From: Candidatus Scotarchaeum otlingeri
GTDB lineage: Archaea > Thermoproteota > Nitrososphaeria > Geothermarchaeales > JDFR-13
Length of the DNA stretch: 64,000 bases
NCBI GenBank assembly: GCA_002011075.2
Contig: MTMA02000006.1
Coordinates: 767,261 to 831,260, forward strand
Reading direction: 5' to 3'
The position numbers were made by a program, and so were the translations under genes. Positions 7,704 through 17,088 of the stretch are shown here, in pieces (positions within the stretch are counted from its first letter, which is position 1; each line of letters opens with the position of its first letter). The notes below the pieces were generated by a model. That model was given only the letters and a program-made list of their open reading frames with translations. It did not search any database and was not told where the DNA came from.

Positions 7704-9063
7704 ACAGGACAAATTTAATTTAGGTGATAATGTAGAAATTAGGGTTTATGGTGGGTATAAGGAAGTAGGGGGCAACCTAATCGAAGTATCCACCAAGGAC
7801 GAAAGGATAATATTAGATTTAGGTGTCAATTTGGGCCGGCTGAATAGTATTTATTCATGGCCAACCTTCCAGGTAGATGACCCTTATGAGCTATACTATT
7901 TATCTATTGTGCCTAATATAGACGGATTATTTACAAAGTGGAAAGATAAATATGAACCTGGAGAGGAGTTTGATACTAATATACTAGGTGTATTCATTAC
8001 TCATCTACATCTGGACCATATGTTCCTTTTACCTCAAATCAATAGATCTATAGATATTTATATGGGTGAAACTGCAGGCATTATATATAGGACGAGAAAG
8101 AAGATATCACGAAGAAAAAAGTTTTGGGTCGATGATGGCTTAAAGATAAGATTATTCAGGAGCTACAGAAAAATTAGGCTAGGTGAATTTACTATAACTC
8201 CTATTCATGTTGATCATAGTATTCCAGGTGCATATGGATTTAAGATAGAAACACCAGATGGGGTAATTGGATATAGTGGAGATTATAGATTGCATGGTAC
8301 CTCATTGACCTATGAAGGAGAGGAATCCTTAACTTGGGACTTTATAGATAATCTCCAAAGCGAGGATGTATCCTTATTTATTACAGAAGGTACTAAATAC
8401 GAAGATATATCTCTTGAGCATGAACGAGATGTTGAAGAAAAAATCCTATATTTATTGAGGGGGACGACAGGAGCTGCTCTAGCTAGTTTTAGTGAAACAG
8501 ATGTTGATAGACTAAGAACATTTATAAATGCTGGTATGAAAGAAGGATGGCAAATATTTGTTCCATTAAGGCATTTTATGATTATCAAAGCATTATCTGA
8601 CTATGACCCCCACTTGGATATCCCCTTCTCCCATGAATATATCGGGGTGTATCTAAAGGCCAAGAAAATGCTGGCATGGGAAAAAGACGCATATGATAAC
8701 ATCCTCGATGAGGGATTCGAAATAATGGAGTTTCCTAGAGATGTAACCACTGATAAACTAAGGAAGAAGATATTAGTGGGATGGGGAAACTTTAAGCATG
8801 AATTGATAAATGTAGGGTTGCCAGAAAATTCAGTGGCTATATTCAGTTATTCTGAACCAGTAGATGAGGAGGCGGAGATCGAGTTGGATAAGGTTTTGAA
8901 TTGGCTAAGGATTTTTTCGGTTCCCTCTTATAGGATACACTGTTCTGGACATATCTATATGAGAGATCTCCGAAATATTGTTGAAAAGGTATCTCCTAAG
9001 CATCTATATGTGATACATAGCAAGTACCCGGAGAATATTAAGAAATACCTAGGGTATCAATAG
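7696..9063 (+). CDS. RNase J-like beta-CASP metallo-beta-lactamase nuclease
   Basis: 455-residue metallo-beta-lactamase-fold protein of the beta-CASP/RNase J kind. Visible are FITHLHLDHMF (HxHxDH zinc motif, about residue 101), PIHVDHSIPGAYGF (motif 3), GYSGDYRLHG (motif 4), a TEGT element, and late IHCSGHIYMRDL and VIHSKYPE motifs that correspond to beta-CASP motifs B and C. The family degrades or trims RNA from the 5' end or internally, with two zinc ions. Length is right for archaeal RNase J. The start is a TTG that overlaps the end of the ThiR-like gene, so translation is probably coupled. Divergence from characterised members leaves exo- versus endonuclease action open. Confidence 0.82.
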   Translation: MSEQDKFNLGDNVEIRVYGGYKEVGGNLIEVSTKDERIILDLGVNLGRLNSIYSWPTFQVDDPYELYYLSIVPNIDGLFTKWKDKYEPGEEFDTNILGVFITHLHLDHMFLLPQINRSIDIYMGETAGIIYRTRKKISRRKKFWVDDGLKIRLFRSYRKIRLGEFTITPIHVDHSIPGAYGFKIETPDGVIGYSGDYRLHGTSLTYEGEESLTWDFIDNLQSEDVSLFITEGTKYEDISLEHERDVEEKILYLLRGTTGAALASFSETDVDRLRTFINAGMKEGWQIFVPLRHFMIIKALSDYDPHLDIPFSHEYIGVYLKAKKMLAWEKDAYDNILDEGFEIMEFPRDVTTDKLRKKILVGWGNFKHELINVGLPENSVAIFSYSEPVDEEAEIELDKVLNWLRIFSVPSYRIHCSGHIYMRDLRNIVEKVSPKHLYVIHSKYPENIKKYLGYQ

Positions 9064-9099
9064 GAGCAATATATGCAACAAAAAAAAGAGTATATGAGT

Positions 9100-9585
9100 T
9101 TATCTTTTATACCCAAATTTTCGTAACAACTCATGTCTCTCTTTTTCCTCTTTCTCTCCCTCAACACCCTTACTCTTAAATCCATCTACTACCCCTATCA
9201 CTGTACGTCCTTGGTCTGTCTCTGCTATGAGGAATTGGAGAGGGTTGGCTGATGCAGTATATATATTTACGATTTCCTGTACATGTTTAATTCGGTCAAG
9301 CACATTAATCGGATAGGCATTCTTAATTGCTATAACAAAGAAGTGTCCTGCAGATATTTTCTCAGCCAATTCAACAGCCAGCTTGATTAGATCTTGGTCA
9401 TTACCATCTTTTCTAATTAAGGTAGGACCACTAGCTTCGCAAAACGCTATTCCAAACTTTATGTAGGGGCTTGAGGTAACTAAGGCTTCATAGAGATCTT
9501 CGACTGTCTTTATGAAGTGGCTTGTCCCTGCTATTATATTTACCCCCTCGGGAGGCTTGAAATCAACTATGTGAAACGATATCAT
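9100..9585 (-). CDS. Adenosine-specific kinase (DUF355)
   Basis: 161-residue single-domain protein of the archaeal and thermophile adenosine-specific kinase family (DUF355; Pyrobaculum PAE2307 type). It has the family's [21 protein letters not shown] start, [21 protein letters not shown] in the middle, [27 protein letters not shown], and [10 protein letters not shown] near the end. Members bind AMP or adenosine. It stands alone between convergent and divergent neighbours. The family name rests on limited biochemistry, so the true reaction is less certain than the family call. Confidence 0.88.
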   Translation of the reverse strand: MISFHIVDFKPPEGVNIIAGTSHFIKTVEDLYEALVTSSPYIKFGIAFCEASGPTLIRKDGNDQDLIKLAVELAEKISAGHFFVIAIKNAYPINVLDRIKHVQEIVNIYTASANPLQFLIAETDQGRTVIGVVDGFKSKGVEGEKEEKERHELLRKFGYKR

Positions 9586-9725
9586 AATTTCACCCTAAAA
9601 GATAATTCTATAGATAGTGAAAATTAAATAGTAATGCTTTATGTATTATTCATATAAGTATTTATATTAAAATTATATTGCATTATTATTACTATACTAA
9701 CGCCCTAATATACTTAGGTGAGGCG

Positions 9726-10625
9726 ATGGAGGAACGCATGAAAAAGAAAATTATAGAGCTTATTATAGAATTATATAGAGTTGCAGAGACAAAACTACCG
9801 GATGATGTTATTTCAGCACTTAGGTCAGCGTATGAAAAGGAATCCAATCGGCTGGCAAAATCGATTTTGAGCGCTATTCTCAAGAACATAGAGCTCTCCG
9901 AAGAATTAAATAAGCCTATGTGTCAAGACACCGGTGTACCTACTTTCTATCTAGAGGTAGGCGAGAAATTCCCTATCAAGCATGAATTAAGGGAATTGAT
10001 AATGGAAGCAACCCGTTTGGCCACGGCTAAAGTTCCCCTTCGTCCAAATGCTGTCGATCCATTTACGGGTAACAATACCGGCGACAATACTGGAAGGTTT
10101 ATACCCTATATACACTGGGACTTTGTGGAGGGTAATAATCTAAAAATTACTCTCTTACCTAAAGGGGGAGGTAGTGAAAATACGGTTCAGCTTAGGATGA
10201 TTAGTCCAGGATTAGGCTTAGAGGGTGTGAAGCATGCTGTGATTGAAGCAATATATGATGCTGGGGGAAAGCCTTGCCCACCTGTTATAGTAGGCATAGG
10301 TATCGGCGGTGGTAGTGACATAGCTTTATCCCTTGCTAAAAAAGCTATTCTTCGACCGATAACAGAGAGACATAGGGATAGGCTAGTAGCAAAATTTGAG
10401 AGTGAGTTACTAGACTATCTTAATAGGCTTGGGATTGGACCGATGGGTCTGGGTGGAGATACTACTGTTTTGGGTGTAAATATAGAATATGCCCACAGAC
10501 ACCCAGCCAGCATGCCTATCGGTATTGTAACACAATGTTGGGCGGCTAGAAGGGCGTCGGTTACTATAGATAGTAGAGGTAATACTAGATGGATTAGTCA
10601 CAGAGAGGTGGATTTATATGACTAG
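9726..10625 (+). CDS. fumA: Fumarate hydratase class I, alpha subunit
   Basis: 299-residue alpha subunit of the two-part, oxygen-sensitive [4Fe-4S] fumarase that hydrates fumarate to malate. The three cluster cysteines are seen in PMCQDTGVPTF, GGKPCPPVIVGIGIGGGSD and VTQCWAARRA, and the substrate region reads DPFTGNNTGDNTGRF and LLPKGGGSENTVQLRM. I chose the ATG at 9726, which follows AGGTGAGGCG; an upstream TTG at 9678 lacks a ribosome site and adds an unlikely sequence. This is the first gene of a six-gene run with fumB and sdhACDB, overlapping fumB by 8 bases. The low-cluster class I enzyme suggests an anaerobic or microaerobic life. Confidence 0.93.
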   Translation: MEERMKKKIIELIIELYRVAETKLPDDVISALRSAYEKESNRLAKSILSAILKNIELSEELNKPMCQDTGVPTFYLEVGEKFPIKHELRELIMEATRLATAKVPLRPNAVDPFTGNNTGDNTGRFIPYIHWDFVEGNNLKITLLPKGGGSENTVQLRMISPGLGLEGVKHAVIEAIYDAGGKPCPPVIVGIGIGGGSDIALSLAKKAILRPITERHRDRLVAKFESELLDYLNRLGIGPMGLGGDTTVLGVNIEYAHRHPASMPIGIVTQCWAARRASVTIDSRGNTRWISHREVDLYD

Positions 10626-11211
10626 AGAATATTTTCTTAAAACACCTATAGAGGAGGAAGTAGTCAGGAAACTTAGAGTAGGTGATACTATTTACATCGA
10701 TGGATTGGTTATTACGGCTAGGGATGCTGCCCATAAAAGAGCGATAGACTATTATGAAGCAAAGAAAGAGGTCCCGGTCAAATTTTATGGGAATGTGCTC
10801 TATCACTGTGGACCTCTGGTAAAAAAGATTGATGAAAAGTGGGAAATTGTCTCTGCAGGGCCCACTACAAGCACTCGTATGGAATATATAGAGCCTAGAT
10901 TCATAGAGATCTTCAGGCCACGTATTATAGTAGGTAAAGGGGGGATGGGTGAAGATACTACAAGTGCCCTACATAAATATGGAGCTATCTATGCGGCTTA
11001 TCCCGGGGGTGTCGGGGTATTAGCAGCACGGTCTATAAAGAAGATATTGGGGGTTGAGTGGTTAGATCTTGGTATACCTGAGGCTCTATGGGTTCTTGAG
11101 GTTGAGAACTTCGGTCCCTTGACTGTGGCGATTGACGCCCATAAGAATAATCTATATCTAAATATAAGAGAGAGTTCTTATGAAAAGTTAAAGGATATTA
11201 CTAGTATATAA
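10618..11211 (+). CDS. fumB: Fumarate hydratase class I, beta subunit
   Basis: 197-residue carboxy-terminal-domain subunit of class I fumarase, the partner of the alpha subunit just upstream. It has the LRVGDTIYIDGLVITARDAAHKR start, then YHCGPLVKK, GPTTSTRME, and the KGGM element in GKGGMGEDTTSALHKYGAIYAAYPGG. The 8-base overlap with the alpha gene suggests coupled translation and equal amounts of both chains. A gap of 21 bases leads to sdhA, with AGGAGGGT before its start. Split class I fumarases are usual in archaea. Confidence 0.93.
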   Translation: MTREYFLKTPIEEEVVRKLRVGDTIYIDGLVITARDAAHKRAIDYYEAKKEVPVKFYGNVLYHCGPLVKKIDEKWEIVSAGPTTSTRMEYIEPRFIEIFRPRIIVGKGGMGEDTTSALHKYGAIYAAYPGGVGVLAARSIKKILGVEWLDLGIPEALWVLEVENFGPLTVAIDAHKNNLYLNIRESSYEKLKDITSI

Positions 11212-11232
11212 CGTGTTTAGGAGGGTACTTAG

Positions 11233-12951
11233 ATGGTCGAAGTAATTAAGCATGATATATTAATAATTGGTTCCGGTCTAGCCGGTCTTAGAGCAGCTGT
11301 CGCTGCCGCCTATAGATCGAAGGATAAACTCAGCATAGGCATAGTATCAAAGTTACATATGAATAGGGCTCACTCGGTTTCGGCTCAAGGAGGTACGGCC
11401 GCAGTATTATATACAGATGAAGGAGATAGCTATACTCTACATGCATGGGATACAATAAAGGGATCTGACTTTCTAGCGGACCAAGATGCTGTCGATTTCT
11501 TTGTGAAGGAAGCTCCACGAGAGATTCTACAGCTAGAACATTGGGGTATGCCTATAAGTAGACGTCCTGATGGAAGGATAGATCAACGTAGATTCGGTGG
11601 ACATAGTTTTCCTAGAGCCGTATATGCTGCTGATAAAACGGGTTTCTATGAGATGCAGACTTTATGGGGGGTATTGCGGATATTTGAGAATATTTCCATA
11701 TATCCAGAATGGTTTGCGACTAACCTCATAAGGGTAAATGATGAAGTAAGAGGGATAACTGCGATAGACATGAAGACAGGAACTTTGCATCTATTTGTGG
11801 CTAAAGTGTTTATTATGGCGGCGGGGGGCGGACTTAGGATGTACGGGTTTACCACGTATAGCCTATTTTCAACTGCCGATGGGCTGGCTATGGCTCTGAG
11901 GGCAGGGCTGCCGTTGAAGGATATGGAATTTGTACAATTTCATCCTACAGGAATGGTGCCGAGCGGCATGCTTATGACAGAGGGCGCTAGAGGCGAGGGT
12001 GGATACCTAATAAATAGTAAGGGTGAGAGGTTTATGAAGAAGTATGCTCCGGAGAAGATGGAGCTGGCGCCTAGAGATATTGTTTCAAGAGCTATGATGA
12101 GAGAGATATTGGAAGGTAGAGGATTCGAAGGACCTGAGGGCCTCGATTATCTCCATTTAGATCTTACTCATCTTGGAGCGGAGAAAATTTATGAGAGATT
12201 ACCCCAGGTGAGGGAGGTGGCTATGAAGTTCGTCGGTATAGACCCTGTAAAGGAACCTATACCTGTGAGACCAGTAGCACATTATCTGATGGGGGGTATC
12301 CATGTAGAGAACCTTGTGGAGACTCCTCTTAAAAGGTTATTAGCAGCGGGGGAGGTTACATCTATCAGTATCCATGGTGCTAATAGGTTAGGAACTAATT
12401 CAACGGCGGAGTGTTTAGTGTTTGGTAGAATCGCGGGGATTAGGGCAGCCGAATATGTTTTGGGCGGCGCTGATTATCCTGATGCTCCGATTAGAGAGGC
12501 CGAGAATGAGGAGAAACGTATATTTGATGATTTGATGGGTAGGGAAACAGGAGAAGATGCTTATATGATAAGAAGAGAGCTGAGGAGGACTATGGATAGG
12601 AATCTCTATATATTTAGAGATGAGAAGGGTATAGCAGAGGGATTAGATAAAATAAGGAGTTTAATGGATAAATTTAAGGAAGTTGTAGTGACAGATAAAG
12701 AGATGAGTTATAATAGTGATCTCCAATATGTTTTGGAAACTGAGAATCTTCTTCAGGTTTCTGAGGCAATTGCCTATGCTGCTTTGAAAAGGCGGGAGTC
12801 ACGAGGAAGCCACTTCAGGATCGATTATCCAAATAGAGATGATATAAATTATCTCAAACACTCCTTGATATATTACACGAAGGAGGGTTTGGTATTAAAC
12901 TATATCCCTGTAGTGATAACGATGTGGCGTCCTGTAGAGAGAAAGTATTAG
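11233..12951 (+). CDS. sdhA: Succinate dehydrogenase/fumarate reductase flavoprotein subunit
   Basis: 572-residue FAD subunit. The amino terminus has the dinucleotide fold [16 protein letters not shown], then [14 protein letters not shown], where the His is the covalent FAD site. [25 protein letters not shown] and [13 protein letters not shown] are substrate and FAD-binding motifs, and [13 protein letters not shown] supplies the substrate Arg and His. It oxidises succinate or reduces fumarate, passing electrons to SdhB. A good ribosome site (GGAGGGT) precedes the ATG. The operon also makes fumarase, so the complex works next to malate formation. Direction of the reaction cannot be read from sequence. 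Confidence 0.95.
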   Translation: MVEVIKHDILIIGSGLAGLRAAVAAAYRSKDKLSIGIVSKLHMNRAHSVSAQGGTAAVLYTDEGDSYTLHAWDTIKGSDFLADQDAVDFFVKEAPREILQLEHWGMPISRRPDGRIDQRRFGGHSFPRAVYAADKTGFYEMQTLWGVLRIFENISIYPEWFATNLIRVNDEVRGITAIDMKTGTLHLFVAKVFIMAAGGGLRMYGFTTYSLFSTADGLAMALRAGLPLKDMEFVQFHPTGMVPSGMLMTEGARGEGGYLINSKGERFMKKYAPEKMELAPRDIVSRAMMREILEGRGFEGPEGLDYLHLDLTHLGAEKIYERLPQVREVAMKFVGIDPVKEPIPVRPVAHYLMGGIHVENLVETPLKRLLAAGEVTSISIHGANRLGTNSTAECLVFGRIAGIRAAEYVLGGADYPDAPIREAENEEKRIFDDLMGRETGEDAYMIRRELRRTMDRNLYIFRDEKGIAEGLDKIRSLMDKFKEVVVTDKEMSYNSDLQYVLETENLLQVSEAIAYAALKRRESRGSHFRIDYPNRDDINYLKHSLIYYTKEGLVLNYIPVVITMWRPVERKY

Positions 12952-12964
12952 AGAGGTGTATCAT

Positions 12965-13429
12965 ATGGCAGATAGAAAAAGATATAGATTCAAGGATAAT
13001 TTATGGGGAATATGGGGATGGTATGGAAACCTAAAGTTTAATTTAGAGAGGTATTTATATCTGATTCATAGATTGACAGGTGTCGGTCTAGTACTTTTTC
13101 TCCTCTTACATATTATTGTAACTAGCAGCCGGATGTATGGCGAAGCAGCATGGATCGAAACAGAATCTATTATACAAAATCCATTATATGACTTGGGCAT
13201 GTTGCTTGTGATAGGTGCCTTAATATTTCATGGCCTAAATGGAATCAGACTTATCTTACTGGAATATGGATTATTAATTGGAAAGCCTACACAACCTATA
13301 TATCCCTATAAACCTACATTGAAAAGAAGAACTCCAAGGCTGCTTATAATACTTATGATGCTGATAGGGACAGTATTCTTCCTGATAGCATTATATGAAT
13401 TTCTATTGGTATGGGGGGTATTATCATGA
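12965..13429 (+). CDS. sdhC: Succinate dehydrogenase membrane anchor, cytochrome b subunit
   Basis: 154-residue membrane subunit. After a charged start it has NLERYLYLIHRLTGVGLVLF, the SdhC heme/quinone motif with His before RLTG, followed by three membrane segments. The second segment region has FHGLNGIR, whose His is the usual axial ligand for heme b. The ATG at 12965 has AGAGGTG six bases upstream; a GTG at 12956 is possible but overlaps that site. It overlaps sdhD by an ATGA junction. Having recognisable heme-anchor subunits differs from the SdhE/SdhF type of Sulfolobus. Confidence 0.85.
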   Translation: MADRKRYRFKDNLWGIWGWYGNLKFNLERYLYLIHRLTGVGLVLFLLLHIIVTSSRMYGEAAWIETESIIQNPLYDLGMLLVIGALIFHGLNGIRLILLEYGLLIGKPTQPIYPYKPTLKRRTPRLLIILMMLIGTVFFLIALYEFLLVWGVLS

Positions 13430-13788
13430 AGGAATCTACTATAAGGTTAATCCAGTATTTCACGGCTTTACTGATATTTATATTGATTGGTTTCCATCTA
13501 GGAATATTCACTCAATTTTTGGGACCTGGATATTCGGCTGGCCTAGATTACTTGAGTGTCTTGGAGAGGATGAAAAATGCTTTCTATGATACGATCTATT
13601 TAATTCTATTATTTTCTTTATTAACTCATGGTTTCATAGGTATCCGAAATATAATGTTCGAAATTTTCCTTACTAGTAGTATACGAAGAATCATTACATT
13701 GGCGTTGATTATAGTATACATCTTTTTCTTGTTATACGGTGCCCTCCCAATATTCTATGGCGTGGAGGAATGTATCACATGTGTCTAG
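13426..13788 (+). CDS. sdhD: Succinate dehydrogenase membrane anchor subunit D
   Basis: 120-residue hydrophobic protein with three membrane segments, lying between sdhC and sdhB. GFHLGIF in the first segment and LLTHGFIGIRNIMFE in the second hold His residues positioned like those of SdhD anchors that bind heme b and quinone. The start codon overlaps the sdhC stop (ATGA, 13426-13429), with GGGGGT upstream; a GTG/ATG at 13411 in frame is less likely. The carboxy terminus ends with ECITCV, two cysteines that could face the iron-sulfur subunit, though that is only a guess. Confidence 0.82.
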   Translation: MKESTIRLIQYFTALLIFILIGFHLGIFTQFLGPGYSAGLDYLSVLERMKNAFYDTIYLILLFSLLTHGFIGIRNIMFEIFLTSSIRRIITLALIIVYIFFLLYGALPIFYGVEECITCV

Positions 13789-13798
13789 GGTGATCTTT

Positions 13799-14617
13799 AT
13801 GAAGAAGGACTCAAAGATTATCACCTTCAAGATTAAAAGATGGGACCCCGGTAAGGGAGATTGGCGGATAAGTACATATACAGTTACCATAAGAAAGGGT
13901 ATGACTATCCTAGATGCACTTGTTCATATAAAGGAGACAATTGATCATACCTTGTCATATAGAGCCAGTTGTAGAATGGGGATATGCGGTTCATGTGGGA
14001 TGACTATCAATGGAAAGCCTAGATTGGCATGTGAAACACAGATATTAGAATTAAAATCTAATACTATCTCTATTGAGCCTTTGAAGAACTTTGATTTGAT
14101 AAAAGATCTTGCAACCGATTTCTCTCTATTCTTCGAGAAACAAACAAAAATTAGGCCATACTTGATACGTTCGGATGAGGATGAGTATTGGAATCCCTCG
14201 AGAGAATATAAACAGACACCTACAGAAAGATTATTGTATGAACAGTTTTCTAATTGTATTACATGTGGATTATGTTATGCAGCCTGTCCCACTAATGCGA
14301 CGAATATAAATTACCTTGGTCCTCAAGCTTTAATGAATACATACAGGTTTATAGCGGACTCAAGGGATGAGGGAACCCTAGAAAGGATCGAGTTGGTGGA
14401 TGCTGTAGATGGAATATGGGGATGTCACTTATCAGGAGCATGTTCCGATGTCTGTCCCAAAGGTGTTGATCCAGCCTTAGCTATCCAACTCTTGAGAGGA
14501 CTAGTGGCAGCTAAAGCACTACGTAGAATAAAGCATAAAAAAGCTACGGGTGTAGTGCCGCCTTCTGAAGCCAAGAGAAGAAAAGGGATCCCGGAGCCGC
14601 CTCCATTTAATGTATAG
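13799..14617 (+). CDS. sdhB: Succinate dehydrogenase/fumarate reductase iron-sulfur subunit
   Basis: 272-residue electron-transfer subunit. The amino-terminal ferredoxin domain has CRMGICGSCGMTINGKPRLAC for the [2Fe-2S] centre (residues about 60-80). The carboxy-terminal domain has CITCGLCYAACPTNA for [4Fe-4S] and GCHLSGACSDVCPKGVDP for the third cluster. Electrons pass from SdhA flavin to quinone through these. The ATG at 13799 follows GGTGAT; an upstream ATG at 13739 lies inside sdhD and is unlikely. It closes the fum-sdh operon, and the following gene points the other way. Confidence 0.95.
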   Translation: MKKDSKIITFKIKRWDPGKGDWRISTYTVTIRKGMTILDALVHIKETIDHTLSYRASCRMGICGSCGMTINGKPRLACETQILELKSNTISIEPLKNFDLIKDLATDFSLFFEKQTKIRPYLIRSDEDEYWNPSREYKQTPTERLLYEQFSNCITCGLCYAACPTNATNINYLGPQALMNTYRFIADSRDEGTLERIELVDAVDGIWGCHLSGACSDVCPKGVDPALAIQLLRGLVAAKALRRIKHKKATGVVPPSEAKRRKGIPEPPPFNV

Positions 14618-14621
14618 AGAT

Positions 14622-16190
14622 CTAAGGCGTCCTAATATGTTTGAATTGTCTACAGACCCATCTATATATGAGGTATATAATTATTAGGTCATAAATTAAT
14701 ACGATAGGAATAAAGAAGCTTGGATGAAACAGCTCGATAATGAATAAAATAACTATATTTGGAGAAGCGAATATGGCCGCTAGAATATAGGAAGCTAAGA
14801 TGATCATCATATAATCAGCTGAGAATGAATCATAAGTTGCTTTTCCATATCTAAATTCAAGTCCATACGTAAATAATGTTGTTAAAACCGCAAGCGTAAT
14901 AAAGAGAATAGCATATATAATAATATATATAAGAGATATATATATCGACATTATCATTATTATCACTAAAGGAATCAATAGACTGATCACTGCCGTATTG
15001 AAAACCAAGGCTTTAATGTATTCACCATAGTCTGAATCGCTTGCGATCAATATCCACAAATTTTTCTTATCTGTAAGCCTCCATCTTTCTATAATTATGC
15101 TTGGAGAAAAAATAACGAAGAAAACGGTACTGCCGCCTATAGCCATTACATAATCCAGTTCAGACTTAAACTCACCCTTTAATATCATAAGAAATATAAT
15201 CACCGAATATATCAGCGAGATCAAAAAGAGATTTAGCAGGGTCCCATCCCTGACTATTCTAGCAAGCTCCTTAGTCAAATGAGCCTTGAATAATGTCCCT
15301 TCTGTATCCACCTTAATAACTTCCCTCCAAAATTTATATTTCAGTCCTAGTACGGGACGAAGCTTTCTCTCAGAAAAACCTCCAAATACACCTATTGTAG
15401 TAGGCTCTAATTTAGGGAAATAATTTTCATTGGTTAGTCTATACCATGGCAATAACCCTATAATAATATAAACGATCATGACAGGGATATAGATGAACTT
15501 CATATTGGCTGAATATAATACATCAATTATGATATAGGTCGGGAAGAGAATACTTAAATAATCAATTGATAATCCCAAGAGTTCTATGACAGGTAGAAGC
15601 GATAATACTGCTATTATAATTAATATCAATGTTGTTAAGAACTGTGTTTTCCTATAGAGAATATATAATATTTGTCCATATATCACCATTATAAATACGA
15701 ATAACTCAAACAGGATGATTAACCAGAATAATAAGACTGGGTCCATCGTAACGAGGATTGATGATGAATAGGATAAAAATGCCAGGTATACTATATTTAA
15801 TATTATTACTTGATATAATGCTTCAGCGGTAGCATATTCTCTAAACTTGATAGGCAGAGAGAAAATAAAGTCTATATCGGCTTCGGTCGCTGTATAAGCG
15901 GTCTTTAGACTAAATAACAATGTACCTAAGAATACAAGTGAGAGCACTAATGTTGATAAGTCATAAACAAACTCCATCCTTCCATAGTACTCTATATCAA
16001 TTGGCATTGTATTATCTGAAGCATTAATTATGGCACTTACATATTCCTTATAAGAGATCCCAAGTGTATAGCCAAAAAATATTATGGATATCATCATCCA
16101 AAATAGGAAAAAGGCCGCTATCTTTGTTTTCCTTATAGATGAAAAATATTCAATGAGTTTCAGCTTAAAGAGTGTAAAGGTATTATTCAT
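14622..16190 (-). CDS. ABC transporter permease, ABC-2-like
   Basis: 522-residue protein with about 12 hydrophobic segments and little else, encoded 16 bases after an ABC ATPase gene. It has an amino-terminal cytoplasmic helix before the first membrane segment and a large central soluble loop (about residues 265-310) rich in charged residues, as in archaeal ABC-2-type exporter permeases. With the ATPase it should form an exporter; the cargo is unknown. No binding protein is near, which supports export rather than import. The reading ends only 4 bases from the convergent sdhB. Confidence 0.7.
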   Translation of the reverse strand: MNNTFTLFKLKLIEYFSSIRKTKIAAFFLFWMMISIIFFGYTLGISYKEYVSAIINASDNTMPIDIEYYGRMEFVYDLSTLVLSLVFLGTLLFSLKTAYTATEADIDFIFSLPIKFREYATAEALYQVIILNIVYLAFLSYSSSILVTMDPVLLFWLIILFELFVFIMVIYGQILYILYRKTQFLTTLILIIIAVLSLLPVIELLGLSIDYLSILFPTYIIIDVLYSANMKFIYIPVMIVYIIIGLLPWYRLTNENYFPKLEPTTIGVFGGFSERKLRPVLGLKYKFWREVIKVDTEGTLFKAHLTKELARIVRDGTLLNLFLISLIYSVIIFLMILKGEFKSELDYVMAIGGSTVFFVIFSPSIIIERWRLTDKKNLWILIASDSDYGEYIKALVFNTAVISLLIPLVIIMIMSIYISLIYIIIYAILFITLAVLTTLFTYGLEFRYGKATYDSFSADYMMIILASYILAAIFASPNIVILFIIELFHPSFFIPIVLIYDLIIIYLIYRWVCRQFKHIRTP

Positions 16191-16206
16191 ATCCTTAGTA
16201 TCCCCG

Positions 16207-17001
16207 CTAATATGAGGATTTTGTGTTCTCCCTAAGCTTATTAAAATTATCTATTTCACTAACAAGCTTGAGAAAAACATCTTCGAGAGATGAGTTCACT
16301 CCTGTCTCTGCCAATGTCTTTAGCTGTTCGAGGGTCCCGGTTCCAAGATTCTCCCCTTGATGAATAATAGTAACTCTATCACACATCCTCTCAGCTGTAT
16401 CCAGTATATGTGTAGAGATAAGTATACTATGTCCCTCATTTACCCATTCAACCAAAATATCCTTAACTATCTTTTGTCCCATCGGGTCTATCCCTAGAAA
16501 CGGTTCATCAAGAATTAGTAATATGGGTTTAGCGATCATAGAAGCAATTACAGCTACCTTCTGTTTCATACCCTTGGATAAATCAGCTATTATACTCTTT
16601 CTCTTTGCCTGTAGTTCAAATATATCTAAATAATACTCAATTCTCTCCAAAATCTTAGTTCTAGACATTCCCCTAAGCTTACCTACGTAACTTATGAATT
16701 CCTCCACAGTAAGATACAAAGGGAGATTTGGATATTCAGGCAGATATCCGATATACTTCTTATATTCAACAGGATCTTCATCTATATCTCTACCCATAAC
16801 CTTTATTATACCCTTATCTTTCTGGAGCAATCCAACAATTATTTTCAATGTAGTAGTTTTTCCGGCGCCATTAGGCCCTAGTAATCCATGGACCTCTCCT
16901 TTTCTAACTCTCAGGTCTAATCCCCTAAGTGCTATAGTTCCATCATAACTCTTCCACAAATTATTAATTTCTAATGGAAACTCTATGTTATCACTGAACA
17001 A
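16207..17001 (-). CDS. ABC transporter ATP-binding protein, CcmA/DrrA-like
   Basis: 264-residue ATPase. Walker A is LLGPNGAGKTTTL, the Q-loop region reads IGYLPEYPNLP, the signature is a variant LSKGMKQKVAVIA, Walker B is LLILDEPFLGIDP and the switch His is in ISTHILDTAERMCD. The family drives ABC-2 exporters. GGAGGT at 17011-17016 sits seven bases before an in-frame TTG at 17001, so I chose that start over the GTG at 17016 that overlaps the ribosome site. It is the first gene of a two-gene operon with the permease, and is divergent from endonuclease III. Confidence 0.9.
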   Translation of the reverse strand: MFSDNIEFPLEINNLWKSYDGTIALRGLDLRVRKGEVHGLLGPNGAGKTTTLKIIVGLLQKDKGIIKVMGRDIDEDPVEYKKYIGYLPEYPNLPLYLTVEEFISYVGKLRGMSRTKILERIEYYLDIFELQAKRKSIIADLSKGMKQKVAVIASMIAKPILLILDEPFLGIDPMGQKIVKDILVEWVNEGHSILISTHILDTAERMCDRVTIIHQGENLGTGTLEQLKTLAETGVNSSLEDVFLKLVSEIDNFNKLRENTKSSY

Positions 17002-17088
17002 TTTATGTACCTCCACGTTTTATATCCATTCAATGGATAAATAATTAGTTGACCTAAATAAAATCTTAAAGTTATCATGGTGGTATAA

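Noticed and set aside
9678..9725. Upstream TTG start for fumA
   Set aside because: No ribosome site and an improbable Tyr-rich lead; the ATG at 9726 has AGGTGAGG just upstream.
11330..11518. Many antisense and out-of-frame open frames of 60-130 codons inside long genes, for example opposite sdhA, tldD, rad50 and the AOR-family gene
   Set aside because: They lie fully inside well-supported genes, have no family features or ribosome sites, and carry the composition expected of shadows.
13739..13798. Longer start of sdhB inside sdhD
   Set aside because: The ATG at 13799 has GGTGAT upstream, and the extension is unlike SdhB.
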